Under the pieces are notes generated by a model that did not search any database, was not told the DNA's origin, and worked only from the letters and a program-made list of their open reading frames with translations. A stretch of DNA of 64,000 nucleotides, taken from assembly GCF_016908325.1 (NCBI RefSeq), contig NZ_JAFBDR010000012.1, positions 56,589 to 120,588 on the forward strand, written 5' to 3'. This DNA comes from Aquibacillus albus. GTDB lineage: Bacteria; Bacillota; Bacilli; Bacillales; Amphibacillaceae. How positions within the stretch are numbered: position 1 is the first letter of the stretch; each line of letters begins with the position of its first letter. Below, piece after piece: positions 24,720 to 34,137 of the stretch. Made by a program: the position numbers and the translations under genes.

Positions 24720-25256
24720 GATTCAGCACCTCCTTTTTTTCGAGGTTACTAAAGTATATGAAAATAAACAGAAAGTGATTGGACATGTGAAATGGATGAG
24801 GAGCCTTATTTTACAAATAAAGAGCACTCGATGGGAGTGCTCAATAAGGGTGTACTATATGGGTGCAATTGAAATACTTTAGTTTATGTAAAGATAATTC
24901 TTTTTGAAACGGACAATAGTTGATATTTAATAATCGACAATCAACCTGGTATTGCAAAGATGTGAGTAAATACACTTAAACTCTGGAGTGCGTTGATCCA
25001 AGAAGGATTATCGCACTTTTTGTTATATAAAAACATAGTTACGAAGAAGTGTCCATTTATTTTATTTTTTTGTTAAACTTTGGAAGGTGCGTTAGTTATT
25101 TAAAAAGGGAGAGAAAACAGTCTTTCAATCACTCATTTTTGATATGGATGGAGGATGGAACGCGCTTTCAAAATTTGCACGAGAAGGTGAACTTTGTCAG
25201 GCTGACATCGTAATGAATAACTTAATGGAGTTACAAACCATATTATCGAAATTAAA
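24720..25256. other. intergenic stretch between yjcZ and a small reverse gene
   Basis: Contains a perfect hairpin GAGCACTC/GGAGTGCTC (24822-24842) and a terminator-like element (24987-25021). A 38-codon plus frame from ATG 25144 to 25260 (MDGGWNALSKFAREG at its start) has the feel of a protein C-terminus and may be a gene remnant, but it overlaps the small reverse CDS end and is not called. Confidence 0.5.
24987..25021 (+). terminator. terminator-like hairpin
   Basis: AGTGCG and CGCACT enclose a 19-base loop with an inner CC/GG pair, followed by TTTTTG. The gene it serves is not evident. Confidence 0.5.
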
Positions 25257-25400
25257 TTAACCATGGGTATGGGCTAATAGAGATTCCATTTCCTCATCCG
25301 TTACGGACTTCCATTTAATATCTTTTAAGCAGTCCTTGTCAATGGATTCAAGGAGTTTATCGATTTCGTCATAGCTTAACTTCGTTGTACGCTCATTCAT
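25257..25400 (-). CDS. small hypothetical protein, 47 aa
   Basis: An ATG frame with a strong GGAAGGTGAG eight bases upstream. The product is acidic and helical with no membrane segment (MNERTTKLSYDEIDKLLESI at the start, one Cys in DKDCLKDIKW). No family is recognised. The clean ribosome site and soluble composition make it likely real. It lies between yjcZ and sppA on the reverse strand. Confidence 0.6.
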   Translation of the reverse strand: MNERTTKLSYDEIDKLLESIDKDCLKDIKWKSVTDEEMESLLAHTHG

Positions 25401-25460
25401 ATAGCGCTCACCTTCCTTTCACTTACACTATTCGATGACGTTCCTTTCTATATGAGGGTC

Positions 25461-25500
25461 GTGGGCAGAGGAGGGACAGAGGACCTGTCCCCGTGTCCCA
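25461..25500. repeat. GGGACAGAGGACCTGTCCC-type repeat before sppA
   Basis: GGGACAG with GACCTGTCCC and GTGTCCC modules. It lies between the small reverse gene and sppA, about 65 bases before the sppA start. Confidence 0.6.
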
Positions 25501-25567
25501 CTCGAAATCAATTTTTATATAATGTATGATTTATTAGGGTAGGTTAAGAAGAAATGGAGGAATGCAT

Positions 25568-26569
25568 ATGAATAAAAAACGTTGGATCGCTCTTGCTGTT
25601 GCTGTAGCACTATTTTTTGCTTCGTTAGGTTTTCAGTTCTTAACAAGCTTGGTAACTACAAACTATGAAGCAATGTTTAGTTTGGAAGATTTAGATGATG
25701 ACTTTAATGAAAAAGTGATAGAGGAAGGCTCTGGAATGAGTAAAATTGCAGTGCTTCGCTTGAATGGGGTGATACAAAACACAACGGCAAACACATTGAT
25801 TAATACGAGTTCCTATAACCATAAAAGATTTTTAGATATGCTGGATAAAGCAGCAGAGGACCCTCGTGTCAACGGAATTATTTTACGCGTCAATACACCA
25901 GGCGGGGGAGTGGTGGAAAGTGCAGAAATTCACGCTAAAATCGTAGAAATCCAAGAAGAGTACGAAAAGCCGATCTATGTGTCGATGGGAAATACAGCAG
26001 CGTCAGGGGGATATTATATTTCTGCTCCAGCGGATAAAATTGTTGCGCATAACGCCACACTTACCGGTTCCATCGGCGTAATTATGGAAAGCTTTAATTT
26101 TGCAGAATTTGCCGATGAACATGGAATCGATTTTAACACGATCAAAAGTGGTGAATATAAAGATATCATGTCAATGTCACGTGAGATGACGGAGGATGAA
26201 CGGGAAATATTACAGACGATGATTGATGATATGTATGATGACTTTGTACAGGTAATCGTAGAAGGTAGAGACATGTCTGAGGATCGTGTCCGTGAATTAG
26301 GAGATGGTCGAGTATACACTGGAGCACAGGCGCAGGAGGCAGATCTTGTCGACCGTCTTGGTTCGTTAAACGATACGATAACGATGATGAAGGAAGATCA
26401 AGAATTAGGCAATGCGCAAGTGGTCGAATATGAACAAGGCTTGACTATTAACCAGTTTCTTGGTGGAACGATGAGAAGCATGTTTGGCGCGGAATCGGAT
26501 TTAATTGGCATCAAGGATCTATTGCGAGAAAATAATGCACCACGTGCGATGTATTTATATTCTAAATAA
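25568..26569 (+). CDS. sppA: signal peptide peptidase SppA
   Basis: A 333-residue S49 protease. A membrane anchor lies near 6-26 (WIALAVAVALFFASLGF), then the ClpP-like catalytic domain. The nucleophile Ser is in NTAASGGYY and the general-base Lys in IKSGEYKD, the Ser-Lys dyad of gram-positive SppA. B. subtilis SppA is 335 residues. GGAGG at 25556-25560 gives seven bases to ATG 25568, so this start is preferred over ATG 25562, which would be one base away. It cleaves leftover signal peptides in the membrane and has been tied to lantibiotic resistance. The yteJ-like gene follows by 12 bases as in B. subtilis. Confidence 0.92.
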   Translation: MNKKRWIALAVAVALFFASLGFQFLTSLVTTNYEAMFSLEDLDDDFNEKVIEEGSGMSKIAVLRLNGVIQNTTANTLINTSSYNHKRFLDMLDKAAEDPRVNGIILRVNTPGGGVVESAEIHAKIVEIQEEYEKPIYVSMGNTAASGGYYISAPADKIVAHNATLTGSIGVIMESFNFAEFADEHGIDFNTIKSGEYKDIMSMSREMTEDEREILQTMIDDMYDDFVQVIVEGRDMSEDRVRELGDGRVYTGAQAQEADLVDRLGSLNDTITMMKEDQELGNAQVVEYEQGLTINQFLGGTMRSMFGAESDLIGIKDLLRENNAPRAMYLYSK

Positions 26570-26581
26570 GGGGGTGTCGTT

Positions 26582-27046
26582 ATGAGTGAAGAGCATGTTA
26601 ATTATGATTCAACACCAACTACGGGTAGAAGATATGCGGGGTTTTGGATGCGTTTTTGGGCATATTTGGCTGATTTAATAATAGTTTTCAGTATTAACGG
26701 CATTCTACTTATTCCATTTCGATTTATCAATGATGGTGCGAGTTTAGATATTGGATTCTGGACAGTCACGGGAATTCTAGGATCTATTATGTTTTATCTG
26801 TATTTTTTGTTCATGACAAAAGCCTTTAACCAGACGTTAGGAAAAATGATATTTGGTTTAAAAGTAATTCGGGAAGATGCAAAACCACTACAATGGAGTG
26901 ATTTACTCTTTAGAGAAGTAGTCGGAAGATTCATTCACCGCGCGTTTTTTATTACTGTATTTCTATATATTGTTGTCGGATTTACAGCAGAAAAACAAGG
27001 AGTTCATGATATCATCGGCAGCACCCGTGTTGTGTTTGATGAATAG
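26582..27046 (+). CDS. yteJ: RDD family membrane protein (YteJ-like)
   Basis: A 154-residue RDD protein. It has the family Arg in RYAGFWMRFWAYLADLI (about 18-34) and the Asp of the first membrane segment, a second hydrophobic segment (about 55-80), and NQTLGKMIFGLKVI near 89-102, the conserved loop. In B. subtilis YteJ modulates SppA. The spacing (12 bases) and order support an sppA-yteJ operon. GGGGGTG precedes the ATG. Confidence 0.88.
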   Translation: MSEEHVNYDSTPTTGRRYAGFWMRFWAYLADLIIVFSINGILLIPFRFINDGASLDIGFWTVTGILGSIMFYLYFLFMTKAFNQTLGKMIFGLKVIREDAKPLQWSDLLFREVVGRFIHRAFFITVFLYIVVGFTAEKQGVHDIIGSTRVVFDE

Positions 27047-27047
27047 A

Positions 27048-27113
27048 GACAAAGGATTTGCCCCCTGTTTCTTCGTCGACAAAATATGACAAAATTCGGG
27101 TGGTGTCAGGCAA
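27048..27113. repeat. repeat with GTCAGGCA core after yteJ
   Basis: Begins two bases after the yteJ stop. Modules: TTGCCCCCTGT, TCGACAAAATATGACAAAATTCGGGTGGTGTCAGGCA as a contiguous stretch (27076-27111). The same TCGACAAAA-type module occurs at 56341 and, altered, at 61822. Confidence 0.7.
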
Positions 27114-27135
27114 TCATATGAGAAAGGTGAATAAA

Positions 27136-28191
27136 ATGGAAAAGTATCGTATTAATCAGAGTAAGGGAATGGAGTTTGGGATTTATACATTAGGTGACCA
27201 CTTACCCAATCCTGCAACTGGAGAAAGAATTTCAGCTGAAGAACGGATTCATGAAATCATTGAATACGCGAAGCTTGCGGATCAGGCTGGTATTGATTTT
27301 TTTAGTGTCGGGGAAAGTCACCAGGAGTATTTCGCAACACAAGCGCATTCTGTTGTTCTCGCTGCGATTGCTCAGGCAACTGAAAACATTAAAATTTCAA
27401 GCTCTTCTACAATTATCAGCACATCAGACCCCGTACGAGTCTACGAGGATTTTGCAACGGTTGATTTAATATCTAATGGTCGTGCCGAGATCATTGCAGG
27501 TCGAGCATCAAGAGTAGGGTTGTTTGATTTATTAGGGTATGACCTTCGTGATTATGAAGCGTTGTATGAAGAAAAGTTTGACTTATTGCGTCAAATCAAT
27601 GAAGAAGAAGTGATCAACTGGAGTGGAGAGTATCGTGCTTCCTTAAAAAATGCGAAGGTGCTTCCACGTCCACAAAATGGTTCGCTGCCAATTTGGCGTG
27701 CAGTAGGTGGTTCACCTGCAAGTGCGGTAAAAGCGGGATATGCCGGAGTTCCAATGATGATGGCCCATTTAGGCGGCCCAGTATCTACATTTAAACGAAC
27801 AGTGGATGCGTATCGTGATGCAGCGGAACGTGGAGGCTTTGATCCAGCGAAACTCCCGGTTGCAACAGCTGGATTTTTCTATGCGGCTGAAACATCCCAG
27901 CAGGCGTTAAGAGATATGTATCCGCACATTAATGAAGGAATGAAGAAAACGAACGGACAAGGCTTTCCGAAGCAGCACTTTGCCCAAGGTGTCGATCCGC
28001 ATAATGTCATGAATATCGGAAGTCCACAAGAGATTATTGAAAAAATACTTTATCAGCATGAAGTATTCGGTCATCAACGTTATATTGCACAAATCGATTT
28101 CGGTGGCGTCCCATTTGAACGGTTACAAAAAAATATCGAGCTGATTGGCACAGAAATTTTGCCAGCCATAAAAAAATACACAGCGAAATAG
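27136..28191 (+). CDS. LLM class flavin-dependent oxidoreductase
   Basis: A 351-residue luciferase-like monooxygenase (TIM barrel, FMN- or F420-type). Conserved features are EYAKLADQAGIDFFSVGESH (about 37-56), SSTIISTSDPVRVYEDFATV (about 96-115) and GRAEIIAGRAS. AGAAAGGTGAA precedes ATG 27136; a longer frame to 27058 only adds translated repeat sequence. The substrate is unknown; Bacillaceae relatives are annotated as alkane or generic FMN-dependent monooxygenases. Alone in its transcript, ended by the hairpin at 28233. Confidence 0.82.
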   Translation: MEKYRINQSKGMEFGIYTLGDHLPNPATGERISAEERIHEIIEYAKLADQAGIDFFSVGESHQEYFATQAHSVVLAAIAQATENIKISSSSTIISTSDPVRVYEDFATVDLISNGRAEIIAGRASRVGLFDLLGYDLRDYEALYEEKFDLLRQINEEEVINWSGEYRASLKNAKVLPRPQNGSLPIWRAVGGSPASAVKAGYAGVPMMMAHLGGPVSTFKRTVDAYRDAAERGGFDPAKLPVATAGFFYAAETSQQALRDMYPHINEGMKKTNGQGFPKQHFAQGVDPHNVMNIGSPQEIIEKILYQHEVFGHQRYIAQIDFGGVPFERLQKNIELIGTEILPAIKKYTAK

Positions 28192-28221
28192 TGGGACAGT
28201 GGACCTGTCCCTGTGTCCTGG
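28191..28221. repeat. GGGACAGTGGACCTGTCCC repeat after the LLM gene
   Basis: Starts at the stop codon's last base region; GGGACAG, GACCTGTCCC and GTGTCC modules. Confidence 0.65.
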
Positions 28222-28232
28222 AAATAAATATA

Positions 28233-28270
28233 AAAAATGACTCTTTGTTGGAAGAAAAGAGTCATTTTTG
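28233..28270 (+). terminator. terminator after the LLM gene
   Basis: AAAAATGACTCTTT pairs with AAAGAGTCATTTTT around a short loop; T-run built into the arm. Confidence 0.85.
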
Positions 28271-28386
28271 TTTTAAAATTGGGTGGTCAACTTTATGTAG
28301 GTGTTCCTTTTCATCAAAAGATAGATAGTAGAATTAAATTGCAACAGTTAAAACGATTTACAAATGAAGCAAGGTAGGTGATTGGT

Positions 28387-28575
28387 ATGAAATTAGCGAT
28401 AACGCTTATTATTATCGTAGGAATTATTGCTTTAGTTTCAACCATATTATTATTTGGTAAGAGTGATCAAGGATATAATGATGCTGCTAAAAAAAATGTA
28501 ACACATTTAACATTAATTTATGTGATTGCAATACTAGGTTCCTTGATTGCATTAGTAGCATTTGTTGCTTTATGA
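28387..28575 (+). CDS. small two-segment membrane protein, 62 aa
   Basis: Two hydrophobic segments (about 5-24 and 42-62) separated by a hydrophilic loop GKSDQGYNDAAKKNVTHL. AGGTAGGTG precedes ATG 28387; the GTG nine bases upstream is part of that site. No characterised family is recognised, but similar two-helix proteins are common in Bacillaceae. It is 69 bases before the serine hydrolase gene with its own ribosome site. Confidence 0.65.
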   Translation: MKLAITLIIIVGIIALVSTILLFGKSDQGYNDAAKKNVTHLTLIYVIAILGSLIALVAFVAL

Positions 28576-28644
28576 TGATTAATCCTAATTTAAGCTAGGA
28601 AAAACACAAATGTAATTAGTAGTTTTAAAGGAGGGAAAAGGAAT

Positions 28645-29733
28645 ATGGAAAGTCGAGTAAATACTGTAATAGAGGAGTATTTTAGAAAAAAGGTACAGAA
28701 CGACCCTAAGATCCACAATGCTAATTTGCTAGTTTATTCGGAAAAGCACAACCTACATTTGCATTTGGCAGAGGGATCTACTGGAGAGATATCTGCACAC
28801 GCACAACAACCTTATTATATTGCAAGTGTTAGCAAACTGTTTACATCTGTACTTATTGCTATGCTTGTTGAAAAAAGCATGTGTTCTTTTGACGACTACA
28901 TTTCAACCTATTTAGACAATGACCTACTGCACAAATTACATGTGTATAAAGGTGTGGATTTTACTAGTGAAATTAAAATAAAGCATTTATTGAATCACAC
29001 CTCGGGATTATATGATTTTATGGAGGACAAACCAAAGAAAGGTATAACTATCGTAGATTCGATCGTTAATGAACCATCACGTAGTTGGACACCTAGAGAT
29101 GTACTTAATTGGGCGAAGCAGCATTTAGAACCTTTGTCGCCGCCGGAAAAAAAGTTCCATTATTCGGATACAGGTTATCATTTATTAGGTTTGACGATAG
29201 AAAGTATCATGAACAAGCCACTAGATGAAGTATTTCACGAATATATTTTTGAGCCGCTTGAGATGAAACACTCATTCCTTCATGGCTCTGAGTCTATTGA
29301 AAAGAGCGATCACCCTGTGGCAGATTTGTATATTCAAAATATCAATATAATTGACTATCAAAGCTTAAGTGTCGTATACGCTGGGGGTGGCATTGTTTCG
29401 ACAAATGAAGACCTGCTAAAATTTATGAAGGCATTGGTGAATTATAAGATAATTAGGAAAGAAACCCTTCTAAAAATGAAAGCAGATTACGGAAGGTTTT
29501 TTCTTGGTATTGATTATGGGTATGGTCTAATGAATATAAAAACAATTCCAATCTTAATGCCAGCGAAGTTTAATGCTTGGGGAAATGCAGGGTCAACAGG
29601 GAGCTTTATGTTTTATCACCCTGGTTCAGATGCTTACCTTATCGGGAGTTTTAACCACTTTGGCTATGGGCAAAAGGGTATTCGGTTTATGCTTCAACTT
29701 ATAAATAAAATTCAAAAAAACACCAATGATTAA
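28645..29733 (+). CDS. serine hydrolase, beta-lactamase/class C family
   Basis: A 362-residue PBP4*/esterase-type serine hydrolase without a signal peptide. The active motif SVSK (in ASVSKLFT, about residue 62) provides Ser and Lys. The second motif reads YSDTGYHLLG (about 172) where YSN is usual; the third is GNAGSTGSF (about 313). HTSGLYDF is the conserved loop. Members include D-aminopeptidases, esterases and penicillin-binding-like proteins, so the substrate is unknown. AAGGAGGGAAAAG precedes the ATG. Confidence 0.85.
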   Translation: MESRVNTVIEEYFRKKVQNDPKIHNANLLVYSEKHNLHLHLAEGSTGEISAHAQQPYYIASVSKLFTSVLIAMLVEKSMCSFDDYISTYLDNDLLHKLHVYKGVDFTSEIKIKHLLNHTSGLYDFMEDKPKKGITIVDSIVNEPSRSWTPRDVLNWAKQHLEPLSPPEKKFHYSDTGYHLLGLTIESIMNKPLDEVFHEYIFEPLEMKHSFLHGSESIEKSDHPVADLYIQNINIIDYQSLSVVYAGGGIVSTNEDLLKFMKALVNYKIIRKETLLKMKADYGRFFLGIDYGYGLMNIKTIPILMPAKFNAWGNAGSTGSFMFYHPGSDAYLIGSFNHFGYGQKGIRFMLQLINKIQKNTND

Positions 29734-29746
29734 CATGAAGGTAACC

Positions 29747-29778
29747 GAACTCGGCATTGTATCGGGTTCATTTTTTTT
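29747..29778 (+). terminator. terminator after the serine hydrolase gene
   Basis: GAACTCG and CGGGTTC (one T-G pair) form the stem, followed by ATTTTTTTT. Confidence 0.8.
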
Positions 29779-29955
29779 GGAGTAAAATTCCAGTTCCTCT
29801 TTCTTTTTTATCGTAAGTTTATTATTATATATAAGATTAGTTTTTAATGTAAGCCTTAACACAAATCCATTGAATAACGTAAAGAATAAGAGTGGGCTTA
29901 TTCAGCTCTCTCTCTTTCTTTTTGTAATAAAACGTCAAGTTCGAAGGGGATTCTT

Positions 29956-31329
29956 ATGACAAAATCATCTCATGTAAAAAAATTATCGATCATTGCTGTC
30001 ACTTGGCCTATTTTTATTGAATCACTCTTACATTTTTCATTAAGAGCAGCCGATGTATTTATGTTAAGTAAGGTTTCTGATGAAGCGGTTGCATCAGTAG
30101 GAGTGGCCAATCAATTAATTATGTTTGTGTTTTTCTTGTTTCAATTTATTGCAATAGGTTCATCGGTTGTTATTGCTCAATATCTTGGTGCAAAGAAATT
30201 CGATGAAATCAAGAAGTACACAGGGAATGGAATTTTCATCAATTTTCTATTCGGACTCATTGTATCAACGATCTTAATTATCTTTAGTAAACAATTGTTA
30301 GGTTTATTTGAATTAGAGCCAGAACTTTTTTCGCAAGCTAGAACGTTTCTTATGATTGTTGGAGGGGCTCTTGTTATGCAAGCGATGAGCATTACAATGT
30401 CGATGATTATTCAAACCCATGGATTTACTAGAGAAACAATGTTTGTTAGTGGTGGAATGAACATTATAAATATAATCGGTAATTATTTGTTTATTTATGG
30501 TGCTTTAGGTTTCCCACAATGGGGAGTTCCTGGAGTAGCCATCTCTACTGCTTTTAGTCAGTTTTTAGCGCTTATAGCCTTTGCGCTAGTTCTATATTAT
30601 CGCGTAAACCTTAAATTAACTTGGCATGACTTGATAGATTTACAAAAGGAACGTCTAAAAAAAGTATTAAGTATCGGCATTCCTTCGTCCATGTCGATTA
30701 TCTCTTATTCTAGTAGCCAAATTGTTACCACCGCCTTCATTACTTTGCTCGGCGCGCAAATGCTTGCAACAAGAATATATACATTAAATGTTCTCTTCTT
30801 TGTAATGGTTTTAGGAATTTCCCTTGGTAGAGGATCACAAATTATTGTCGGGCATTTGATCGGAGCTGGAAAAATGGAGGAAGCGTTCAGACAAGGAGTG
30901 CGTAATGTTCGCTGGAGTATCCTGATGGCATTGGCTATGACGTGTATTATTGTTTTATTTAGAAATCCGTTACTCGGCTTATTTACGAATGATCCAGAGA
31001 TAATTCAAATGGGTGCTACTTTATTAGTCATGGGGTTTCTCCTGGAACCGGGAAGGTGTTTTAATCTTGTTTATGGTGCTACACTACAGGCAGCAGGTGA
31101 CGCTCGGTATATGATGATTGTTTCTGTTACTGTTATTTGGGGACTAAGTGTTCCCCTGTACTACATTTTAGGAATCCATTTTGGGTGGGGCTTAATTGGT
31201 ATATGGCTCGCTTTTATCGCAGATGAGTGGGTTCGTGGAATCGCTTTATGGGTGAGATGGAAAAGTAGGAAATGGGAAAATAAGGCGCTTGTTAAGCACG
31301 AGAAATCAGAGAGTCCAGAGTCAGCTTAG
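29956..31329 (+). CDS. MATE family efflux transporter
   Basis: A 457-residue multidrug/toxin extrusion protein of about 12 hydrophobic segments in two homologous halves. Family traits are TWPIFIESLLHFSLRAADVF at the start of the first half, ASVGVANQLIMFVF, and EPGRCFNLVYGATLQAAGDA in the second half. Proton- or sodium-coupled drug export is expected from the family; the substrate is unknown. The C-terminus is a short charged tail. Confidence 0.87.
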   Translation: MTKSSHVKKLSIIAVTWPIFIESLLHFSLRAADVFMLSKVSDEAVASVGVANQLIMFVFFLFQFIAIGSSVVIAQYLGAKKFDEIKKYTGNGIFINFLFGLIVSTILIIFSKQLLGLFELEPELFSQARTFLMIVGGALVMQAMSITMSMIIQTHGFTRETMFVSGGMNIINIIGNYLFIYGALGFPQWGVPGVAISTAFSQFLALIAFALVLYYRVNLKLTWHDLIDLQKERLKKVLSIGIPSSMSIISYSSSQIVTTAFITLLGAQMLATRIYTLNVLFFVMVLGISLGRGSQIIVGHLIGAGKMEEAFRQGVRNVRWSILMALAMTCIIVLFRNPLLGLFTNDPEIIQMGATLLVMGFLLEPGRCFNLVYGATLQAAGDARYMMIVSVTVIWGLSVPLYYILGIHFGWGLIGIWLAFIADEWVRGIALWVRWKSRKWENKALVKHEKSESPESA

Positions 31330-31539
31330 CTAAAAAAATTTTACAGTTTTGGAAACGGATTTGATTGAGTTCATGGAGAAAAATTGAGCTAAATCAATTT
31401 ACAACGGAGGATGGGAATGATGGAACTATGTTTCTTGAAACCATCCATCAATACTCCTGCATGTGTCATCGTTGTAAGACGATGAGCTATGAGGCCAGGT
31501 AGAGTTGACTTTATATGAAAATTAGAAAAGAGATGATGT

Positions 31540-33072
31540 ATGCTTAACTTTGAACGATTAAATATAATAACAGATATGCAAAATTGGAAAAAAGCGTATA
31601 GCGAGGAAATTGAGAAGCTTGATCACCTTTATCAAGAAGAAGAGCGTTTATATTATGAAATGTATACAGAAGGCATACGATCTAAAAGAATCGACGAAAT
31701 TACAACGATTAAGCATAAATTAATGACAAACGAAAGTCTTCGTGAAACTTTTTTATCGTGGAGAAATACGTTTAGTAATAATGAAGTTTGGAAGCGGCGA
31801 CTAGGTGTATTTTTATTTAAAATGAAACAAGAAGCACTTGATAGTGATCCAGATGTTACAGAGATACAAAAAAAATTACAAACAACTTTAATGGAAAGCA
31901 GGTTTACATTAAACGAAAAAGAATATAATCTTGGAACGGCCCATTCTAATATTATGGAAAATCCAGACAGAGAACTTCGGAAGCAGCTTTTCTTAGAAAC
32001 GAAAAAAATCGGTAGAGATAATGAAGAGTTATTTAGAAAGTTGATCCAAAAAAGAAACAAACTAGCCAAAGAGCAAGGGTTCAATAACTACTATCAATTT
32101 AGATGTAGTCTCAAGGAAATTAACATGAGTTCATATATGGAAGAAATGAAAGCTTTGATAGAGCAATCAGAAGAAGCCTCGGACTATTGGGATGATAGGA
32201 TAATAGATAAGTTTGGTTGGGAAAAGATACATCTTTATGACCAATATTTTTCAATGTTTAATTTCAATCGTATTCAAAGCAATGCTTTTACATCCAATCG
32301 CATGAAAGAGGTGTTAAGCGATATAGTTAATAGTCTAGGAATACCTATGCACCAATTACCTATGAAGATAGAGAGTATGGAGATACCTTATGGTGGATTC
32401 TGCATTAACATCAATCCAAACGATCTCCGATTAGTTGTGAACAAAAGAGATTCCTATTCGGTGTTTTTGTCCGGCATACATGAGATGGGACATGCTCTTG
32501 ATGGTCATTTCAGTTCTTATAAATATCCAGAGCTATATCGTTTCTATTCAAGCATAGCAGCCGAAGCAATAGCTGAGTTATTTCAAACAATTATAACGGA
32601 ACGAGATTTTCTAAAAAATAATTTTAACATTCCAGATGAAGTTTATTCTCAAATTATAGAAATCAATCATTTAACAGATATAAAAATGTTTAAAATGAAT
32701 TACTATTACAGCATAGTGGAATTTGAATTATATAATCATCCAGAACGTTCATTTCAAGAAATCGCAAATGAGTGTTATCTACATGTATTTGGGTATGAGG
32801 GAGAAGCGTTCCACCCTGCAAGTGAGATGTTTTACATTGAAAATCCAGCATTTTTCCAAGACTATAATTATGCTTTGGCTATTCGAGACATGATTCGGGA
32901 GAAATTTGCAGTAACAAGTCTCTATAAAAAAACAAACTTATTTCAAGAACTTATTAAAAAGTTTATTGGACCAAACCAGCTATACTCTTGGAATCAACGT
33001 GTAGAGCGACTTTGTGGTGAACCTCATACCTTTACATACCTGGCAAAAAAATTGGCGAAGGGAAAATTTTAA
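31540..33072 (+). CDS. M3 family metallopeptidase (oligoendopeptidase F-like)
   Basis: A 510-residue thimet-type zinc peptidase. The zinc motif HEMGH is in SGIHEMGHALDGH (about residue 310), followed by the third ligand Glu in SIAAEAIAELFQ (about residue 340). The N-terminal helical domain has NKLAKEQGFNNYYQFRCSLK, conserved in the family. PepF proteins are about 600 residues, so this is a short subtype. Cytoplasmic; it would cut short peptides. Between MATE and this gene, a 22-to-25-codon frame with GGAGG (31406) precedes a small hairpin, of unknown meaning. Confidence 0.85.
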   Translation: MLNFERLNIITDMQNWKKAYSEEIEKLDHLYQEEERLYYEMYTEGIRSKRIDEITTIKHKLMTNESLRETFLSWRNTFSNNEVWKRRLGVFLFKMKQEALDSDPDVTEIQKKLQTTLMESRFTLNEKEYNLGTAHSNIMENPDRELRKQLFLETKKIGRDNEELFRKLIQKRNKLAKEQGFNNYYQFRCSLKEINMSSYMEEMKALIEQSEEASDYWDDRIIDKFGWEKIHLYDQYFSMFNFNRIQSNAFTSNRMKEVLSDIVNSLGIPMHQLPMKIESMEIPYGGFCININPNDLRLVVNKRDSYSVFLSGIHEMGHALDGHFSSYKYPELYRFYSSIAAEAIAELFQTIITERDFLKNNFNIPDEVYSQIIEINHLTDIKMFKMNYYYSIVEFELYNHPERSFQEIANECYLHVFGYEGEAFHPASEMFYIENPAFFQDYNYALAIRDMIREKFAVTSLYKKTNLFQELIKKFIGPNQLYSWNQRVERLCGEPHTFTYLAKKLAKGKF

Positions 33073-33076
33073 ACTA

Positions 33077-33424
33077 ATGAATAAAATTCTTTTACACATA
33101 GAAGGGTTTGCCGTTTTGGTTTTAAGTGTATATTTTTACGGACAAAGTCAATTTAGTTGGTTATTGTTTTTTATTTTGCTATTTGCACCAGATATTTCCA
33201 TGATTGGATATTTGCTTAATAATAAGGTTGGGGCTATCATTTATAATTTATTTCATACGTACAGTTTATCGATTAGTGTTGTTATCTGTGGACTAATAGT
33301 CCCAAATGAAACGCTCCTAGCCATTGGTTTGATATGGTCAGCCCATATTGGAATGGACAGGATGATTGGATACGGGTTAAAGTATCCAACAGAATTTAAA
33401 GCTACTCATTTGAACCGTGTTTAA
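33077..33424 (+). CDS. DUF4260 family membrane protein
   Basis: A 115-residue protein with about four hydrophobic segments and the DUF4260 features: LLFAPDISMIGYLLN near 32-46, GAIIYNLFHTYS near 51-62 and IWSAHIGMDRMIGYGLKYP near 86-104. Function unknown. ATG 33077 follows the peptidase stop by four bases with GAAGGG 13 bases upstream; the longer frame to 33014 overlaps the peptidase and is unnecessary. It may be co-transcribed with the peptidase. Confidence 0.82.
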   Translation: MNKILLHIEGFAVLVLSVYFYGQSQFSWLLFFILLFAPDISMIGYLLNNKVGAIIYNLFHTYSLSISVVICGLIVPNETLLAIGLIWSAHIGMDRMIGYGLKYPTEFKATHLNRV

Positions 33425-33498
33425 TCTACTATTTATATTAGCGGGTACTGAAAAGTTTTATCCATTCAAAATAATAATGCAATTAAATGAGAAGTTAC

Positions 33499-33528
33499 GC
33501 TCGTATCAATATACGGGCTTTTTATTTT
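33499..33528 (+). terminator. terminator after DUF4260 gene
   Basis: GCTCGTAT and ATACGGGC pair around CAAT (one T-G), followed by TTTTTATTTT. Confidence 0.8.
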
Positions 33529-33549
33529 GGGTAACAAAAATAATATAAG

Positions 33550-33575
33550 GTGTAACTTTTTCACCTTCCATCCGT
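33550..33575 (+). promoter_or_regulatory. ECF-type promoter
   Basis: TGTAAC (33550-33555), 16-base spacer, CGTT (33572-33575). This resembles the TGAAAC/CGTC class recognised by Bacillus ECF factors and lies just before the sigma gene, as expected for autoregulation. Confidence 0.6.
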
Positions 33576-33612
33576 TAGTAGGGTGTACACCAAAAAGAAA
33601 GGAGCTGAGATA

Positions 33613-34137
33613 TTGGATAAGGATTTAATCAAGCAAAACATTAATGTTTTGTATCAAAAGTATAGTAACGATGTATATCAATATATCTTTTTTATGATTG
33701 GTGAACATGATCAAGCAAAGGATATATTGCAGGACACATTCCTGCGAGCATACAACAAATATGAATCCTTCAATGGTGACAATGCGAAAAGCTGGCTATT
33801 TAAAATTGCTAGAAATTTAACCATTGATTACATAAGAAAGAGAAAACCTATTTTTTATATTATCGATTCTATAACCTCTATAAACGCAACAGATAGAACC
33901 CCGGAACAAATGTTGGTACTAAATGAAACAGAGCATCAATTGTATAAGGCATTGAGTAAAATTAAACGATCCTATCGAGATGTCATTGTATTAAGAAAAA
34001 TGAAAGAATTCTCTATAAGTGAGTCTTCTCATATTCTGGGGTGGACTGAAAGTAAAGTGAAGGTTACTTTATTTAGAGGAATGAAAGCATTGAAAAAAGA
34101 ATTGGAAAAGGAGGGGTATAGTCATGACAAATTTTGA
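33613..34137 (+). CDS. ECF RNA polymerase sigma factor
   Basis: A 175-residue group 4 sigma factor. Region 2 (about 20-80) includes MIGEHDQAKDILQDTFLRAY and SWLFKIARNLTIDYIRK; region 4 (about 115-165) includes SYRDVIVLRKMKEFSISESS and the HTH SHILGWTESKVKVTLFRGMK. The TTG start at 33613 sits eight bases after AAAGGAGCTGAG; the longer frame to GTG 33583 has that ribosome site inside it. Its stop overlaps the next gene by 14 bases, which is the usual sigma/anti-sigma coupling. The stress it answers to is unknown; relatives include SigV/SigX-like factors for envelope stress. Confidence 0.87.
   Translation: MDKDLIKQNINVLYQKYSNDVYQYIFFMIGEHDQAKDILQDTFLRAYNKYESFNGDNAKSWLFKIARNLTIDYIRKRKPIFYIIDSITSINATDRTPEQMLVLNETEHQLYKALSKIKRSYRDVIVLRKMKEFSISESSHILGWTESKVKVTLFRGMKALKKELEKEGYSHDKF

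Noticed and set aside
24442..24786. 114-codon reverse ORF over the end of arsC
   Set aside because: It is made of the reverse of arsC, a repeat copy and the yjcZ gene read in another frame; yjcZ at 24618-24719 explains the locus.
27058..27135. N-terminal extension of the flavin monooxygenase
   Set aside because: It translates the intergenic repeat; the start at 27136 has a ribosome site and matches family length.
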